From Chryseobacterium gleum (GTDB taxonomy: Bacteria > Bacteroidota > Bacteroidia > Flavobacteriales_D > Sanyastnellaceae), in contig CALQJP020000018.1 in NCBI GenBank assembly GCA_943330925.2, positions 1-17,999 on the forward strand: a stretch of 17,999 nt of DNA, read 5' to 3'. Numbering within the stretch: position 1 is the first letter of the stretch; every line of letters begins with the position of its first letter. Made by a program: the position numbers and the translations under genes. Of the stretch, positions 1 through 7,077 are shown one piece after another. The notes under the pieces were generated by a model. That model did no database searches. It saw only the letters and a list, made by a program, of their open reading frames with translations, and was not told where the DNA came from.

Positions 1-873
1 AAACAATACCACGCTGTATTTCATCGACGAAATAGTTTGAATAAACTTTAGTGCTGAAGGAGCACTCAGCTTTCTAAAAAAGAAAATACAACTATTCAGC
101 ATCACAACTGATACGCCAATTCCATATATGCAGAAGGCGGGAAACAGCAAGCGAATATTCATGAAAAACAAATCTGAACGACGCAGTAACAAGGAGTCTG
201 TGTCCAAAATCTTCGCGTATCGATCAACCAGGAAACTAAAAACAATGAGAGCTATTCCTACAGCGCTAGAAGGAGGCAGCAACCCTTTCGGGCGAACATC
301 GGTTCGGCCAAAAATGAGACCGGCAAAGAAGAAAACAATCCACGGCAAGAGTGAGTAGTACCCATTAAAAAACAGAAATCCAAGTCCATTGTAAATTTCA
401 CCTCCACCCAATGAGGGCACGCTATAGGTGGTGTGGGCCGGCACATCGAGGAAAAGCAGGCTAATTCCCAATACGATAGTGAGTAGCGTTATAACCCGAA
501 TCAACACGTCGTTCCACTGAGCTACAAATGGAATGACAAGGAACATCAAACCCGATGCTACAAAAATGTTCATTGGCCAAATACTACAAAAAATCAATCC
601 GAAGATAATCAGCACTGACCCCCTTTTTCCGGAATAGCCCAGCAACTTCCTGCTGCTGATGCGGCGGTCGCGCATGGTAAGCGTTACCGTAAATCCATTG
701 AGAAAGAAAAACAAAGCCGGGAAAACATCGAAAAAAACATTGAACTTGGTATGCGACAAAGAATTTTGCACCAGGTCACCAATGGTGTATGTGAAGCCAT
801 ACAGCACACAACCTATCAGTGCTATCACATAGGCCACGTCAATACCAATAAGTCGGCTGGATGATGATGTCAT
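1..873 (-). CDS. Polytopic acyltransferase-like membrane protein (HGSNAT/DUF418/DUF1624 type), 3' end cut by window
   Basis: An open frame runs from ATG at 873-871 to the left edge, giving 291 residues with no stop, so the C-terminus is missing. The protein is very hydrophobic, with about seven or eight membrane segments. Residues 7-14 (RLIGIDVA) begin the first segment and resemble the R-x-x-x-(I/L)D opening of the DUF418 and HGSNAT/DUF1624 acyltransferase-like families, though the usual RG after the Asp is replaced by YV. FFFLNGF at 55-61 and LLPWIVFFFAGLIFGR at 175-190 fit the same families. Members span the inner membrane and are thought to transfer acyl groups to sugars; the substrate cannot be read here. 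It lies 92 bp downstream of the SGNH gene on the same strand, so it may belong to the same transcript and extend an acylation cassette. It could equally be an unrelated DUF418-like protein. The frame is solid; the family call is moderate. Confidence 0.6.
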   Translation of the reverse strand, partial: MTSSSSRLIGIDVAYVIALIGCVLYGFTYTIGDLVQNSLSHTKFNVFFDVFPALFFFLNGFTVTLTMRDRRISSRKLLGYSGKRGSVLIIFGLIFCSIWPMNIFVASGLMFLVIPFVAQWNDVLIRVITLLTIVLGISLLFLDVPAHTTYSVPSLGGGEIYNGLGFLFFNGYYSLLPWIVFFFAGLIFGRTDVRPKGLLPPSSAVGIALIVFSFLVDRYAKILDTDSLLLRRSDLFFMNIRLLFPAFCIYGIGVSVVMLNSCIFFFRKLSAPSALKFIQTISSMKYSVVLF

Positions 874-965
874 AATAGCGTTTGAGCATGCGAATATACT
901 AACAGCTTCAGCGAATCATTAAAATCACATCAGATAATGCGCTGTAATACCCTATGATCCGCAGA

Positions 966-1901
966 CTACCTCGACAGCACCTCTAACAAATGATCTGCAA
1001 GAACATTGGAAAAAACCAAAGCTCCTTCTTCGTTGAGATGAGAAACATTATGAAAACAATACTTGTCATTAGACAGATATGAATCCGAATAATCTAGAAT
1101 AACGATTTCATACTTCTTTGCAAAATCCTTCAACCTTGATAAAACTTCAGCTCTATTGATTACAAAAGACTGACCTTCTATATATTCCGGAGTATAAACA
1201 ATAACAACCTGAATACTATCATTTTTGCATTCAGAAAGAAACTTTTCATACATCTCTAAAGTTTCGGAATCAAACTTGACCTCATAATTACCCCAAATCT
1301 CTTTAGCTTTCTCAAAATCATCAGTCCAACTTCCCTTCAAACCATAAAAACCTTTTTCTCTGGAAATGGATGAGTTTTCATTCAATGGATTTCGAATTGA
1401 TAAAAGATGTCTAAAACGAACTAGAGGAATAACGTAGTCAACCAACTCAAAGCCCTTATAAGGAGACGTATAATAATATGTTTCAAAATCCCACAGCATA
1501 TTAGGTATGAACTGATTTCTATTGTATAGCTTTTCTCTTCTCTCAAAGGTGAAAACATCCGCAGAATGAACTATGATTTTAGGTTTGACTCCGCTTTGTA
1601 TAAGCTTCAAATGTCTCAGGTATTGCAAACGAAAATTATGACCATCGATACCAAAATTGTATGCTGATAATCCTAGTTTATCTTCCAATACTTGAGGATT
1701 AATTTGATTCCATGCTCTTGAAGAACCATATATAGCTATCTCACAATCAATCTTCCCTTCTCGTATTTCTGACCAAACGGAAACCTCATCAGCAGAATTT
1801 AGATATGAAGACAAATTATTTATTAGATATAAATCCAACACCAACAACACTGTTAATAGAGGCAAAAACAAAAGCAACAGTTTTTTTATAAATCGATGCA
1901 T
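966..1901 (-). CDS. Membrane-anchored SGNH-like protein, partner of the MBOAT acyltransferase
   Basis: 311 residues starting at ATG 1901-1899. Residues 5-29 form one hydrophobic segment that anchors the protein with the rest outside the inner membrane. IAIYGSSRAW (56-65) looks like SGNH block I, with a candidate nucleophile Ser60 or Ser61. FGIDGHN (83-89) resembles block II, and HLNEEGA (288-294) resembles the C-terminal catalytic-His block. The position where an Asp would normally stand, three before His288, is Asn285. In two-component O-acylation systems (PatA/PatB, AlgI with AlgJ/AlgX, DltB/DltD) the SGNH protein takes acyl groups delivered by the MBOAT protein and places them on an external glycan. 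The gene starts 3 bp after the MBOAT stop, so the two are almost certainly co-transcribed. Sampled lines here are 30-37% GC, clearly below uvrA. The acceptor polymer is unknown. Confidence 0.8.
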   Translation of the reverse strand: MHRFIKKLLLLFLPLLTVLLVLDLYLINNLSSYLNSADEVSVWSEIREGKIDCEIAIYGSSRAWNQINPQVLEDKLGLSAYNFGIDGHNFRLQYLRHLKLIQSGVKPKIIVHSADVFTFERREKLYNRNQFIPNMLWDFETYYYTSPYKGFELVDYVIPLVRFRHLLSIRNPLNENSSISREKGFYGLKGSWTDDFEKAKEIWGNYEVKFDSETLEMYEKFLSECKNDSIQVVIVYTPEYIEGQSFVINRAEVLSRLKDFAKKYEIVILDYSDSYLSNDKYCFHNVSHLNEEGALVFSNVLADHLLEVLSR

Positions 1902-1904
1902 TTC

Positions 1905-3365
1905 TTAAAATTGGAAATAGATAAATGTCTCTGTTACTGAAGGGTTGAAAAAAGTCGACATAATTAGAATGTAATAAATTAAAAATCGTATGAAACGACA
2001 CTTTAAACCTTCTAAGAACTCAAGAGTATATGACTTTTCCCTCCCCAAAAACTCGAAGAAAAAAAACACCAGTAACATCACCATCAAAAAAACAGGTTGT
2101 ATAGTTAGCGATGCAAATTGCGTCAAACTAGGAAACATTAACAGATCAGAATTGAAAATCCCTCGCACATAGGAAAATGCCACATAAATATTTTCAGACC
2201 TAAAGAGGACCCAAAGAAGGGTGACTATAAAAAAAACAAAACCAATTCTCATAGGAGCGGCTAATAGTGTCAAGAGTGATGTTCTTTGTTTAATGGCATC
2301 ACTCAACATGTTTTTAGAAAGCCAACGCTCCACTAAAATTAGCAGTGCATTTAAGAATCCCCATAGAATAAATGTCCAATTTGCCCCGTGCCAGAAACCG
2401 CTCAACAAGAAAATTATCAAGATGTTTCTAGAGGCTATAAAGAATCCTCCTTTATTGCCACCCAAAGGTATGTATATGTAATCCCGGAACCAGTTAGTCA
2501 AAGAAATATGCCATCGAGACCAAAACTCTGATAGACTAGATGAGAAATAGGGGGCTTTAAAATTCTCTATCAGCTGAATTCCAAAAAGCCTTGAAACGCC
2601 CAAAGCCATATCCGAATATCCCGAAAAATCCCCATAAATCTGAAATGAAAACAACACGGCGGCAATGAATAAGGAGCTGCCTGATAATTCAAATACATGT
2701 TCATGAGCGAAGTCAACGTAAATACCACATGAATCAGCAACGACTACCTTCTTAAAGACGCCCCATAAAATCAATCGTAATCCAATTACAGCGCTTGAAT
2801 AATTAAATATCCTTGAAACTTTCAACTGAGGAAGCAAATGGGTGGCTCGCTCAATGGGCCCAGCCACCAGCAAAGGAAAATAACTTACAAAAAGGGAGTA
2901 ATCAACCAAGTTTCGATCGGGTTCAATGCGCCTGTGGTAGATGTCGAGCACATAGCTAAGTCCGTGAAACGTGTAAAAAGAAATTCCCACCGGTAAAATC
3001 AATTCTAATGTCACTACATCCACCTTATATCCGAGTGAAGCCATTAAATCGGCCAGCGAAAGCGCGAAAAAATCATAGTATTTGAAAACCCCGAGAAGCC
3101 CAACGTTGATCCCCACGCTGATCCAAAGCCAGGTCTTACGCTTGTGATCATTTTCGGTGCTGCCTATTTTTATACCCGTGTAATAATCCAATAAGGTAGA
3201 GAACAAAAGCAAGGCAACAAATCGCCAATCCCAACATCCATAAAAGAAATAGCTAGCTAGCAGAAGCAGCACGTTTTGCCAACGCACAGAACGTTTTACT
3301 ACCCACCAATGCAAGGTGAAGACCGTCAGAAAAAAAACAAGAAATGCAGACGTGTGAAAAAGCAT
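1905..3365 (-). CDS. MBOAT family O-acyltransferase (AlgI/PatA/DltB-like)
   Basis: 486 residues, rich in membrane segments over the whole length. Hallmarks of the membrane-bound O-acyltransferase family are present: YFPLLVAGPIERA (162-174), GDFSGYSDMALG (245-256), EFWSRWHISLTNWFRDYIY (280-298) followed by IPLGGN (299-304), and SGFWHGANWTF (322-332), in which His326 is the expected catalytic histidine. Length is normal for the AlgI branch. Known members carry an acyl group, usually acetyl, from the cytoplasm to an external glycan together with an SGNH partner, and the following gene encodes such a partner after only 3 bp. ATG 3365-3363 is the only sensible start, as the first hydrophobic segment begins at once. 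A minus-strand promoter candidate lies 20 bp upstream. Sampled GC falls from about 43-53% in the 5' part (around 2820-3060) to 32-43% further 3'. Whether the target is peptidoglycan, exopolysaccharide or lipopolysaccharide cannot be told. Confidence 0.93.
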   Translation of the reverse strand: MLFHTSAFLVFFLTVFTLHWWVVKRSVRWQNVLLLLASYFFYGCWDWRFVALLLFSTLLDYYTGIKIGSTENDHKRKTWLWISVGINVGLLGVFKYYDFFALSLADLMASLGYKVDVVTLELILPVGISFYTFHGLSYVLDIYHRRIEPDRNLVDYSLFVSYFPLLVAGPIERATHLLPQLKVSRIFNYSSAVIGLRLILWGVFKKVVVADSCGIYVDFAHEHVFELSGSSLFIAAVLFSFQIYGDFSGYSDMALGVSRLFGIQLIENFKAPYFSSSLSEFWSRWHISLTNWFRDYIYIPLGGNKGGFFIASRNILIIFLLSGFWHGANWTFILWGFLNALLILVERWLSKNMLSDAIKQRTSLLTLLAAPMRIGFVFFIVTLLWVLFRSENIYVAFSYVRGIFNSDLLMFPSLTQFASLTIQPVFLMVMLLVFFFFEFLGREKSYTLEFLEGLKCRFIRFLIYYILIMSTFFNPSVTETFIYFQF

Positions 3366-3384
3366 AGTTCGTGGCCAAGGGTGA

Positions 3385-3418
3385 CAAACATACTACAGAT
3401 GGAGCTCTAAAGAGTCAA
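3385..3418 (-). promoter_or_regulatory. Candidate promoter for the MBOAT-SGNH operon
   Basis: Read on the minus strand, TATGTTTG (3392-3385) matches the Bacteroidota -7 box TAnnTTTG exactly. TTG at 3418-3416 could be the -33 element with a 23-bp spacer, at the long end of the accepted range. Transcription would start near 3378, leaving a leader of roughly a dozen bases before ATG 3365. It sits in the 120-bp gap divergent from uvrA. Only the -7 box is strong. Confidence 0.45.
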
Positions 3419-3485
3419 TGTGATTGTTGACTAATTGTAACAGAATCAATTCGTGTTTTCACCCTGGCTGGTTCATCTTTGCCCT

Positions 3486-6365
3486 ATGCAAATGGGCGAA
3501 GAGCAAATAGAAGTAATAGGTGCTCGCGAGCACAACCTGAAGAACATTGATGTTACTATTCCGCGCAATCAACTCGTGGTTATAACCGGGTTGAGTGGCA
3601 GCGGAAAGTCATCACTTGCCTTTGATACCATCTATGCGGAAGGACAGCGTCGATACATTGAGACCTTTGGAGCGTACGCCCGCCAGTTCATCGGCGAGAT
3701 GGAGCGCCCCGATGTAGACAAAATCAATGGTTTGTCGCCCGTCATTTCCATAGAGCAAAAAACCGTAAGCCGCAATCCTCGCTCAACCGTAGGCACTATT
3801 ACAGAAATTTACGATTTCCTCCGACTTCTTTATGCCCGCGCTTCCGATGCATACAGTTATGTTACGGGCGAGCCCATGGTACGGTATACCGATGATCAAA
3901 TCATTCAGCTCATCCGTCAGGAATACGCCAATGGTAAAATTGTGATTCTGGCACCGTTGGTCAAAGGGCGAAAGGGACATTACCGGGAGCTTTTTGAGTC
4001 GATTATGAAGCAAGGCTATTTGCGTGCTCGTATAGACGGCGAAATAGTAGAACTCACGAAGGGCCATAAAGTGGATCGCTACAAAATTCACGACATTGAA
4101 CTGGTGGTCGACCGTTTGGCCATCGGTCCATTGCCGGAAGGCAAGAAAAGTGCTTCCGATAGCGAATTAACGCGTATACGACAAACGGTAAATACAGCGC
4201 TTAAACTTGGTAAAGGCACGCTCATGGTGATGCCTCATGCGGAGGAAACTCTTAAAAAATCAGGAAAGAAAGCAGCCACACCCGCGCTGAAACACTTCAG
4301 CCGCCATTTGATGTGCCCCACTTCGGGTGTTGCATATGCGGAACCTGAGCCCAATCTCTTTTCGTTCAACTCGCCTTACGGTGCTTGTCCGCATTGCAGC
4401 GGTTTGGGCGAAGTAGCCGAGGTAGACATGGAGAAGATCATTCCCGATCCTTCGCGATCCATTAAAAAGGGAGGAATTGCTCCTCTCGGCGAAGGCAAGA
4501 ATAACTGGTCGTTTCAGCAAGTGGAGGCTGTCGTAAAGCACTATGGTTATAGTTTGACCACTGCGATTTCCGATATCGATGAAGAAGTCATCAATGCGCT
4601 GCTTTATGGCTCAGAGGAATTGTTTGATGTTACCACAGGAGGTAATGTGACCTATCAAATAAAGTACGAAGGCATCATAGCTCAAATTGAGAAGCAAATT
4701 GATGAAGACAGTTCTCCCGCATTGCGACGCTGGGCGGAGAGTTTCATGAACAAAATACCTTGTCCGGAATGCTCAGGTGCCCGACTGAAGAAAGAGGCAC
4801 TCTTCTTCCGAATCGGCAACAAGAATATCTCTGAGCTTGCTTCGATGGGAATGCATGAGTTGATTGCCTGGCTTGAAGGCGTTGAGCACAAAATGACCCA
4901 ACGCCAGTTGGCCATTGCGCAAGAACCATTAAAAGAAGTCCGCAACCGTTTGCGCTTTTTGGTCGATGTGGGTTTGGACTATCTCACCTTGCACCGCAGT
5001 GCACGCACACTCAGTGGCGGCGAAGCACAGCGCATTCGACTGGCCACTCAAATTGGTTCTCAACTCGTGGGAGTACTCTATATTCTGGATGAACCTAGTA
5101 TTGGATTGCACCAGCGCGACAATCACAAACTGATTGCCTCACTTCAGGCGCTGCGCGACGGAGGCAACAGCGTTATCGTGGTTGAGCACGACCGCGACAT
5201 GATGCTGCAAAGTGATCACCTCATTGATATTGGGCCGGGCGCCGGTATGCATGGAGGCCGCATCATGACGCAAGGCAAACCCAATGAACTGATCGAACAA
5301 GACAGCGTAACCGCGCGTTACCTGCGCGGGGATTTACGCATTGAAATCCCCTCCGAACGCCGCAAAGGCAACAAGAAAAAACTAGTACTCACAGGTGCTT
5401 CCGGCCATAACCTCAACAATGTAAACCTCGAAATTCCATTGGGGATGTTTGTGGGAGTTACAGGAGTAAGCGGCAGCGGTAAGTCATCATTGATTGAGCA
5501 TACCCTCTACCCTATTCTGAATCGACATTTCTACAACGGTGTAAAGAAGCCGTTGCCCTACAAAGCCATAAAGGGACTTGAGCATTTAGACAAAGTAATT
5601 GAAATCGATCAAAGCCCGATTGGGCGCACACCGCGCAGCAACCCGAGCACCTACACAGGCATTTTTACGGATATCCGAAATTTGTATGCCGCCCTTCCCG
5701 AAGCCAAGATTCGCGGCTATCAGCCCGGCAGATTCTCATTTAACGTCAGTGGCGGACGATGCGAAACATGCAAGGGCGCCGGTGTTAAAACCATTGAAAT
5801 GAATTTCTTACCCGATGTGCTGGTAGGTTGTGAAATATGCGCAGGCAAACGCTACAACCGAGAGACATTGGAAGTTCGATACAAAGGGAAAAGCATTTCC
5901 GATGTATTGGACATGACCGTTGACCAGGCGGTAGAGTTTTTTGATGCCCACCCGAGAATACGTCATGTCGTGAAGACTCTTCAAGACGTGGGCCTGGGCT
6001 ACATCACCCTTGGGCAACACTCTACTACCTTGAGCGGAGGCGAAGCCCAACGCGTAAAGCTTTCAACCGAACTTGGAAAACGCGATACCGGCAATACGCT
6101 CTATATACTGGATGAGCCTACAACCGGCCTTCATTTTCAGGATGTTCAGATGTTGATTAATGTGCTCAACCGATTGGTTGACCGGGGCAACACGGTCTTG
6201 GTCATTGAGCACAATATGGATGTCATAAAGGTGGCCGACCACCTCATTGATGTGGGGCCAGAAGGCGGGCACGGCGGCGGACAAATTATAGCAACCGGAA
6301 CTCCTGAAGCCGTGAGTAAGGTGAAAGGCAGCTGGACGGGCAAGTTTTTGAAGGAGGAGCTTTGA
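3486..6365 (+). CDS. uvrA: Excinuclease ABC subunit A (UvrA)
   Basis: UvrA is the damage-sensing ATPase of nucleotide excision repair; it loads UvrB on damaged DNA. Residues are numbered from an upstream in-frame ATG at 3453. Two ABC modules are complete: Walker A GLSGSGKSS (46-54) and GVSGSGKSS (671-679), signatures LSGGEAQR at 520 and 860, and Walker B ILDEPSIGLH and ILDEPTTGLH. The second zinc module is intact as C770-x2-C773-x19-C793-x2-C796. The first is degenerate: C288-P-T-S291 then C312-x2-C315, so one ligand is Ser. I start at ATG 3486, because the family begins with sequence like EQIEVIGAREHNLKNIDV; ATG 3492 is as good, and 3453 would add an atypical hydrophobic stub. From 3486 the protein has 959 residues, close to the roughly 940 of E. 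coli UvrA. No lexA-type operator was recognised. Identity is certain; only the start is open. Confidence 0.97.
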   Translation: MQMGEEQIEVIGAREHNLKNIDVTIPRNQLVVITGLSGSGKSSLAFDTIYAEGQRRYIETFGAYARQFIGEMERPDVDKINGLSPVISIEQKTVSRNPRSTVGTITEIYDFLRLLYARASDAYSYVTGEPMVRYTDDQIIQLIRQEYANGKIVILAPLVKGRKGHYRELFESIMKQGYLRARIDGEIVELTKGHKVDRYKIHDIELVVDRLAIGPLPEGKKSASDSELTRIRQTVNTALKLGKGTLMVMPHAEETLKKSGKKAATPALKHFSRHLMCPTSGVAYAEPEPNLFSFNSPYGACPHCSGLGEVAEVDMEKIIPDPSRSIKKGGIAPLGEGKNNWSFQQVEAVVKHYGYSLTTAISDIDEEVINALLYGSEELFDVTTGGNVTYQIKYEGIIAQIEKQIDEDSSPALRRWAESFMNKIPCPECSGARLKKEALFFRIGNKNISELASMGMHELIAWLEGVEHKMTQRQLAIAQEPLKEVRNRLRFLVDVGLDYLTLHRSARTLSGGEAQRIRLATQIGSQLVGVLYILDEPSIGLHQRDNHKLIASLQALRDGGNSVIVVEHDRDMMLQSDHLIDIGPGAGMHGGRIMTQGKPNELIEQDSVTARYLRGDLRIEIPSERRKGNKKKLVLTGASGHNLNNVNLEIPLGMFVGVTGVSGSGKSSLIEHTLYPILNRHFYNGVKKPLPYKAIKGLEHLDKVIEIDQSPIGRTPRSNPSTYTGIFTDIRNLYAALPEAKIRGYQPGRFSFNVSGGRCETCKGAGVKTIEMNFLPDVLVGCEICAGKRYNRETLEVRYKGKSISDVLDMTVDQAVEFFDAHPRIRHVVKTLQDVGLGYITLGQHSTTLSGGEAQRVKLSTELGKRDTGNTLYILDEPTTGLHFQDVQMLINVLNRLVDRGNTVLVIEHNMDVIKVADHLIDVGPEGGHGGGQIIATGTPEAVSKVKGSWTGKFLKEEL

Positions 6366-6373
6366 GAAGTGTA

Positions 6374-6421
6374 ACGAATGAGATGGACAGAAGGAGCATT
6401 AGCTATGCACTCTTCATTCGT
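6374..6421. terminator. Imperfect hairpin between convergent uvrA and the small gene
   Basis: ACGAATGA (6374-6381) and TCATTCGT (6414-6421) are perfect 8-bp inverted repeats. A small inner stem, GCAT/ATGC (6396-6399, 6405-6408), has a 5-nt loop. It starts 8 bp after the uvrA stop and ends 20 bp before the stop of the convergent gene, where a bidirectional terminator would be expected. There is no T-run and the outer loop is interrupted, so the call is tentative. Confidence 0.35.
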
Positions 6422-6441
6422 CAACAGTCGTTAACCACTTA

Positions 6442-6696
6442 TTAGCAGTTTCCCAGCATCCGAAAACTATTCCTTGGTAAAATATACTCTCCATCCTCCG
6501 GGCGACGAATCATGGCATAGAACTCCTTACACATGTAGTTGATTTGGCGGCGAAACGGACGCTTTTCTAAATAACTCTCCCATGCTTCCAATGCGAGCTT
6601 TTTTGTTACCTCCCAGGCGTAGTTGTTAAATCCTTCCGGACGAGCAAAGCTGTCTACGTACTTTTTAACTTCCGGCAATGTGTTCATCGTGTTCAT
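6442..6696 (-). CDS. Small conserved-looking protein of unknown function (84 residues)
   Basis: I do not recognise this gene. It encodes 84 residues from ATG 6696-6694, with a second in-frame ATG at 6687-6685. The protein is soluble, without signal peptide or membrane segment, rich in charged and aromatic residues and probably helical. Visible stretches are EVKKYVDSFARPEGFNNYAW near the start, then a basic region with EKRPFRRQINYMCKEFYAMI (about 44-63), and a C-terminus ending in Asn-Cys. It fills the space between uvrA and a long regulatory region, is convergent with uvrA and has no same-strand neighbour, so it is a single-gene unit. The frame is not the shadow of any other gene and the amino-acid make-up looks natural, hence I regard it as real. 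A role in regulation or nucleic-acid binding would be a guess from its basic middle only. Confidence 0.6.
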   Translation of the reverse strand: MNTMNTLPEVKKYVDSFARPEGFNNYAWEVTKKLALEAWESYLEKRPFRRQINYMCKEFYAMIRRPEDGEYILPRNSFRMLGNC

Positions 6697-6948
6697 TTTT
6701 AAACGGTTTTACGTGATTGATGATGCAAAGGATGAACTCCGGATTGTAATGGATTTACAACCATAAAAATTCTTTTTGGAGGGCGCTTTTTTGCCCAAAA
6801 AGCTTTTATCGGCACTTACTTTATACATGCACCATCTAAGCACTTGCTCGAGATATGAACGATTCACTTGTGTTTAAAAAACAAAAAATCTATGATTATC
6901 AGGTTTTTAAATAAAATTCTGACAGAATCTCAATGTTCATAAATGCTA

Positions 6949-6974
6949 CTTTCCATTTAACTAAAAATGGAAGG
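6949..6974. other. 10-bp stem hairpin upstream of the SiaB-like gene
   Basis: TTCCATTT (6951-6958) and AAATGGAA (6965-6972) pair perfectly around a 6-nt loop AACTAA. Two further pairs, T-G and C-G, extend the stem to 10 bp. No T-run follows on either strand, so it is not a standard terminator. It lies about 50 bp upstream of the -33 box of the plus-strand promoter, where an operator or an upstream RNA end could be. Confidence 0.4.
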
Positions 6975-7022
6975 ATAGCCAGATTGCATTTGTATCTTCG
7001 TTGAGAACTTGTCGGATAAATA

Positions 7023-7053
7023 TTTGGATTCGTCTATGTTTTGTCTATTTTTG
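7023..7053 (+). promoter_or_regulatory. Promoter of the SiaB-like gene (TTTG-N19-TAnnTTTG)
   Basis: TTTG at 7023-7026 and TATTTTTG at 7046-7053 match the -33 and -7 boxes of Bacteroidota housekeeping promoters exactly, with a 19-bp spacer, which is optimal. Transcription is expected near 7060, giving a leader of about 18 bases before ATG 7078. This is the best promoter in the window and supports a Bacteroidota origin. Confidence 0.75.
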
Positions 7054-7077
7054 TAGACCGACTTTGACCCTTTGCCG

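Larger units (their letters stand above)
6697..7071. other. Gene-free AT-rich regulatory stretch with several dyads
   Basis: No credible gene was found in these 375 bp between two divergently transcribed genes. It holds four inverted repeats. TTGTAA-N5-TTACAA (6744-6760) lies about 50 bp upstream of the minus-strand gene and is operator-sized. GCTTTTT-N5-AAAAAGC (6785-6803) is followed by TTTT on the plus strand. ATTCT-GAC-AGAAT (6916-6928) is a compact 13-bp dyad. TTCCATTT-N6-AAATGGAA (6951-6972) can be extended by two pairs. The promoter of the next plus-strand gene starts within this stretch at 7023. What binds or folds here is unknown. Confidence 0.5.

Noticed and set aside
258..446. 62-residue minus-strand open frame
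   Set aside because: It is out of frame with the acyltransferase-like gene on the same strand, which runs open for 291 codons over the same bases.
3471..3482. CATCTTTG as a -7 box for uvrA
   Set aside because: It matches seven of eight positions but lies a few bases before the start codon, which would make the mRNA leaderless, and no -33 box is convincing.
3453..3485. Upstream ATG extending uvrA by eleven codons
   Set aside because: The extra residues are hydrophobic and not typical of the UvrA N-terminus, while the ATGs at 3486 and 3492 directly precede the conserved start.
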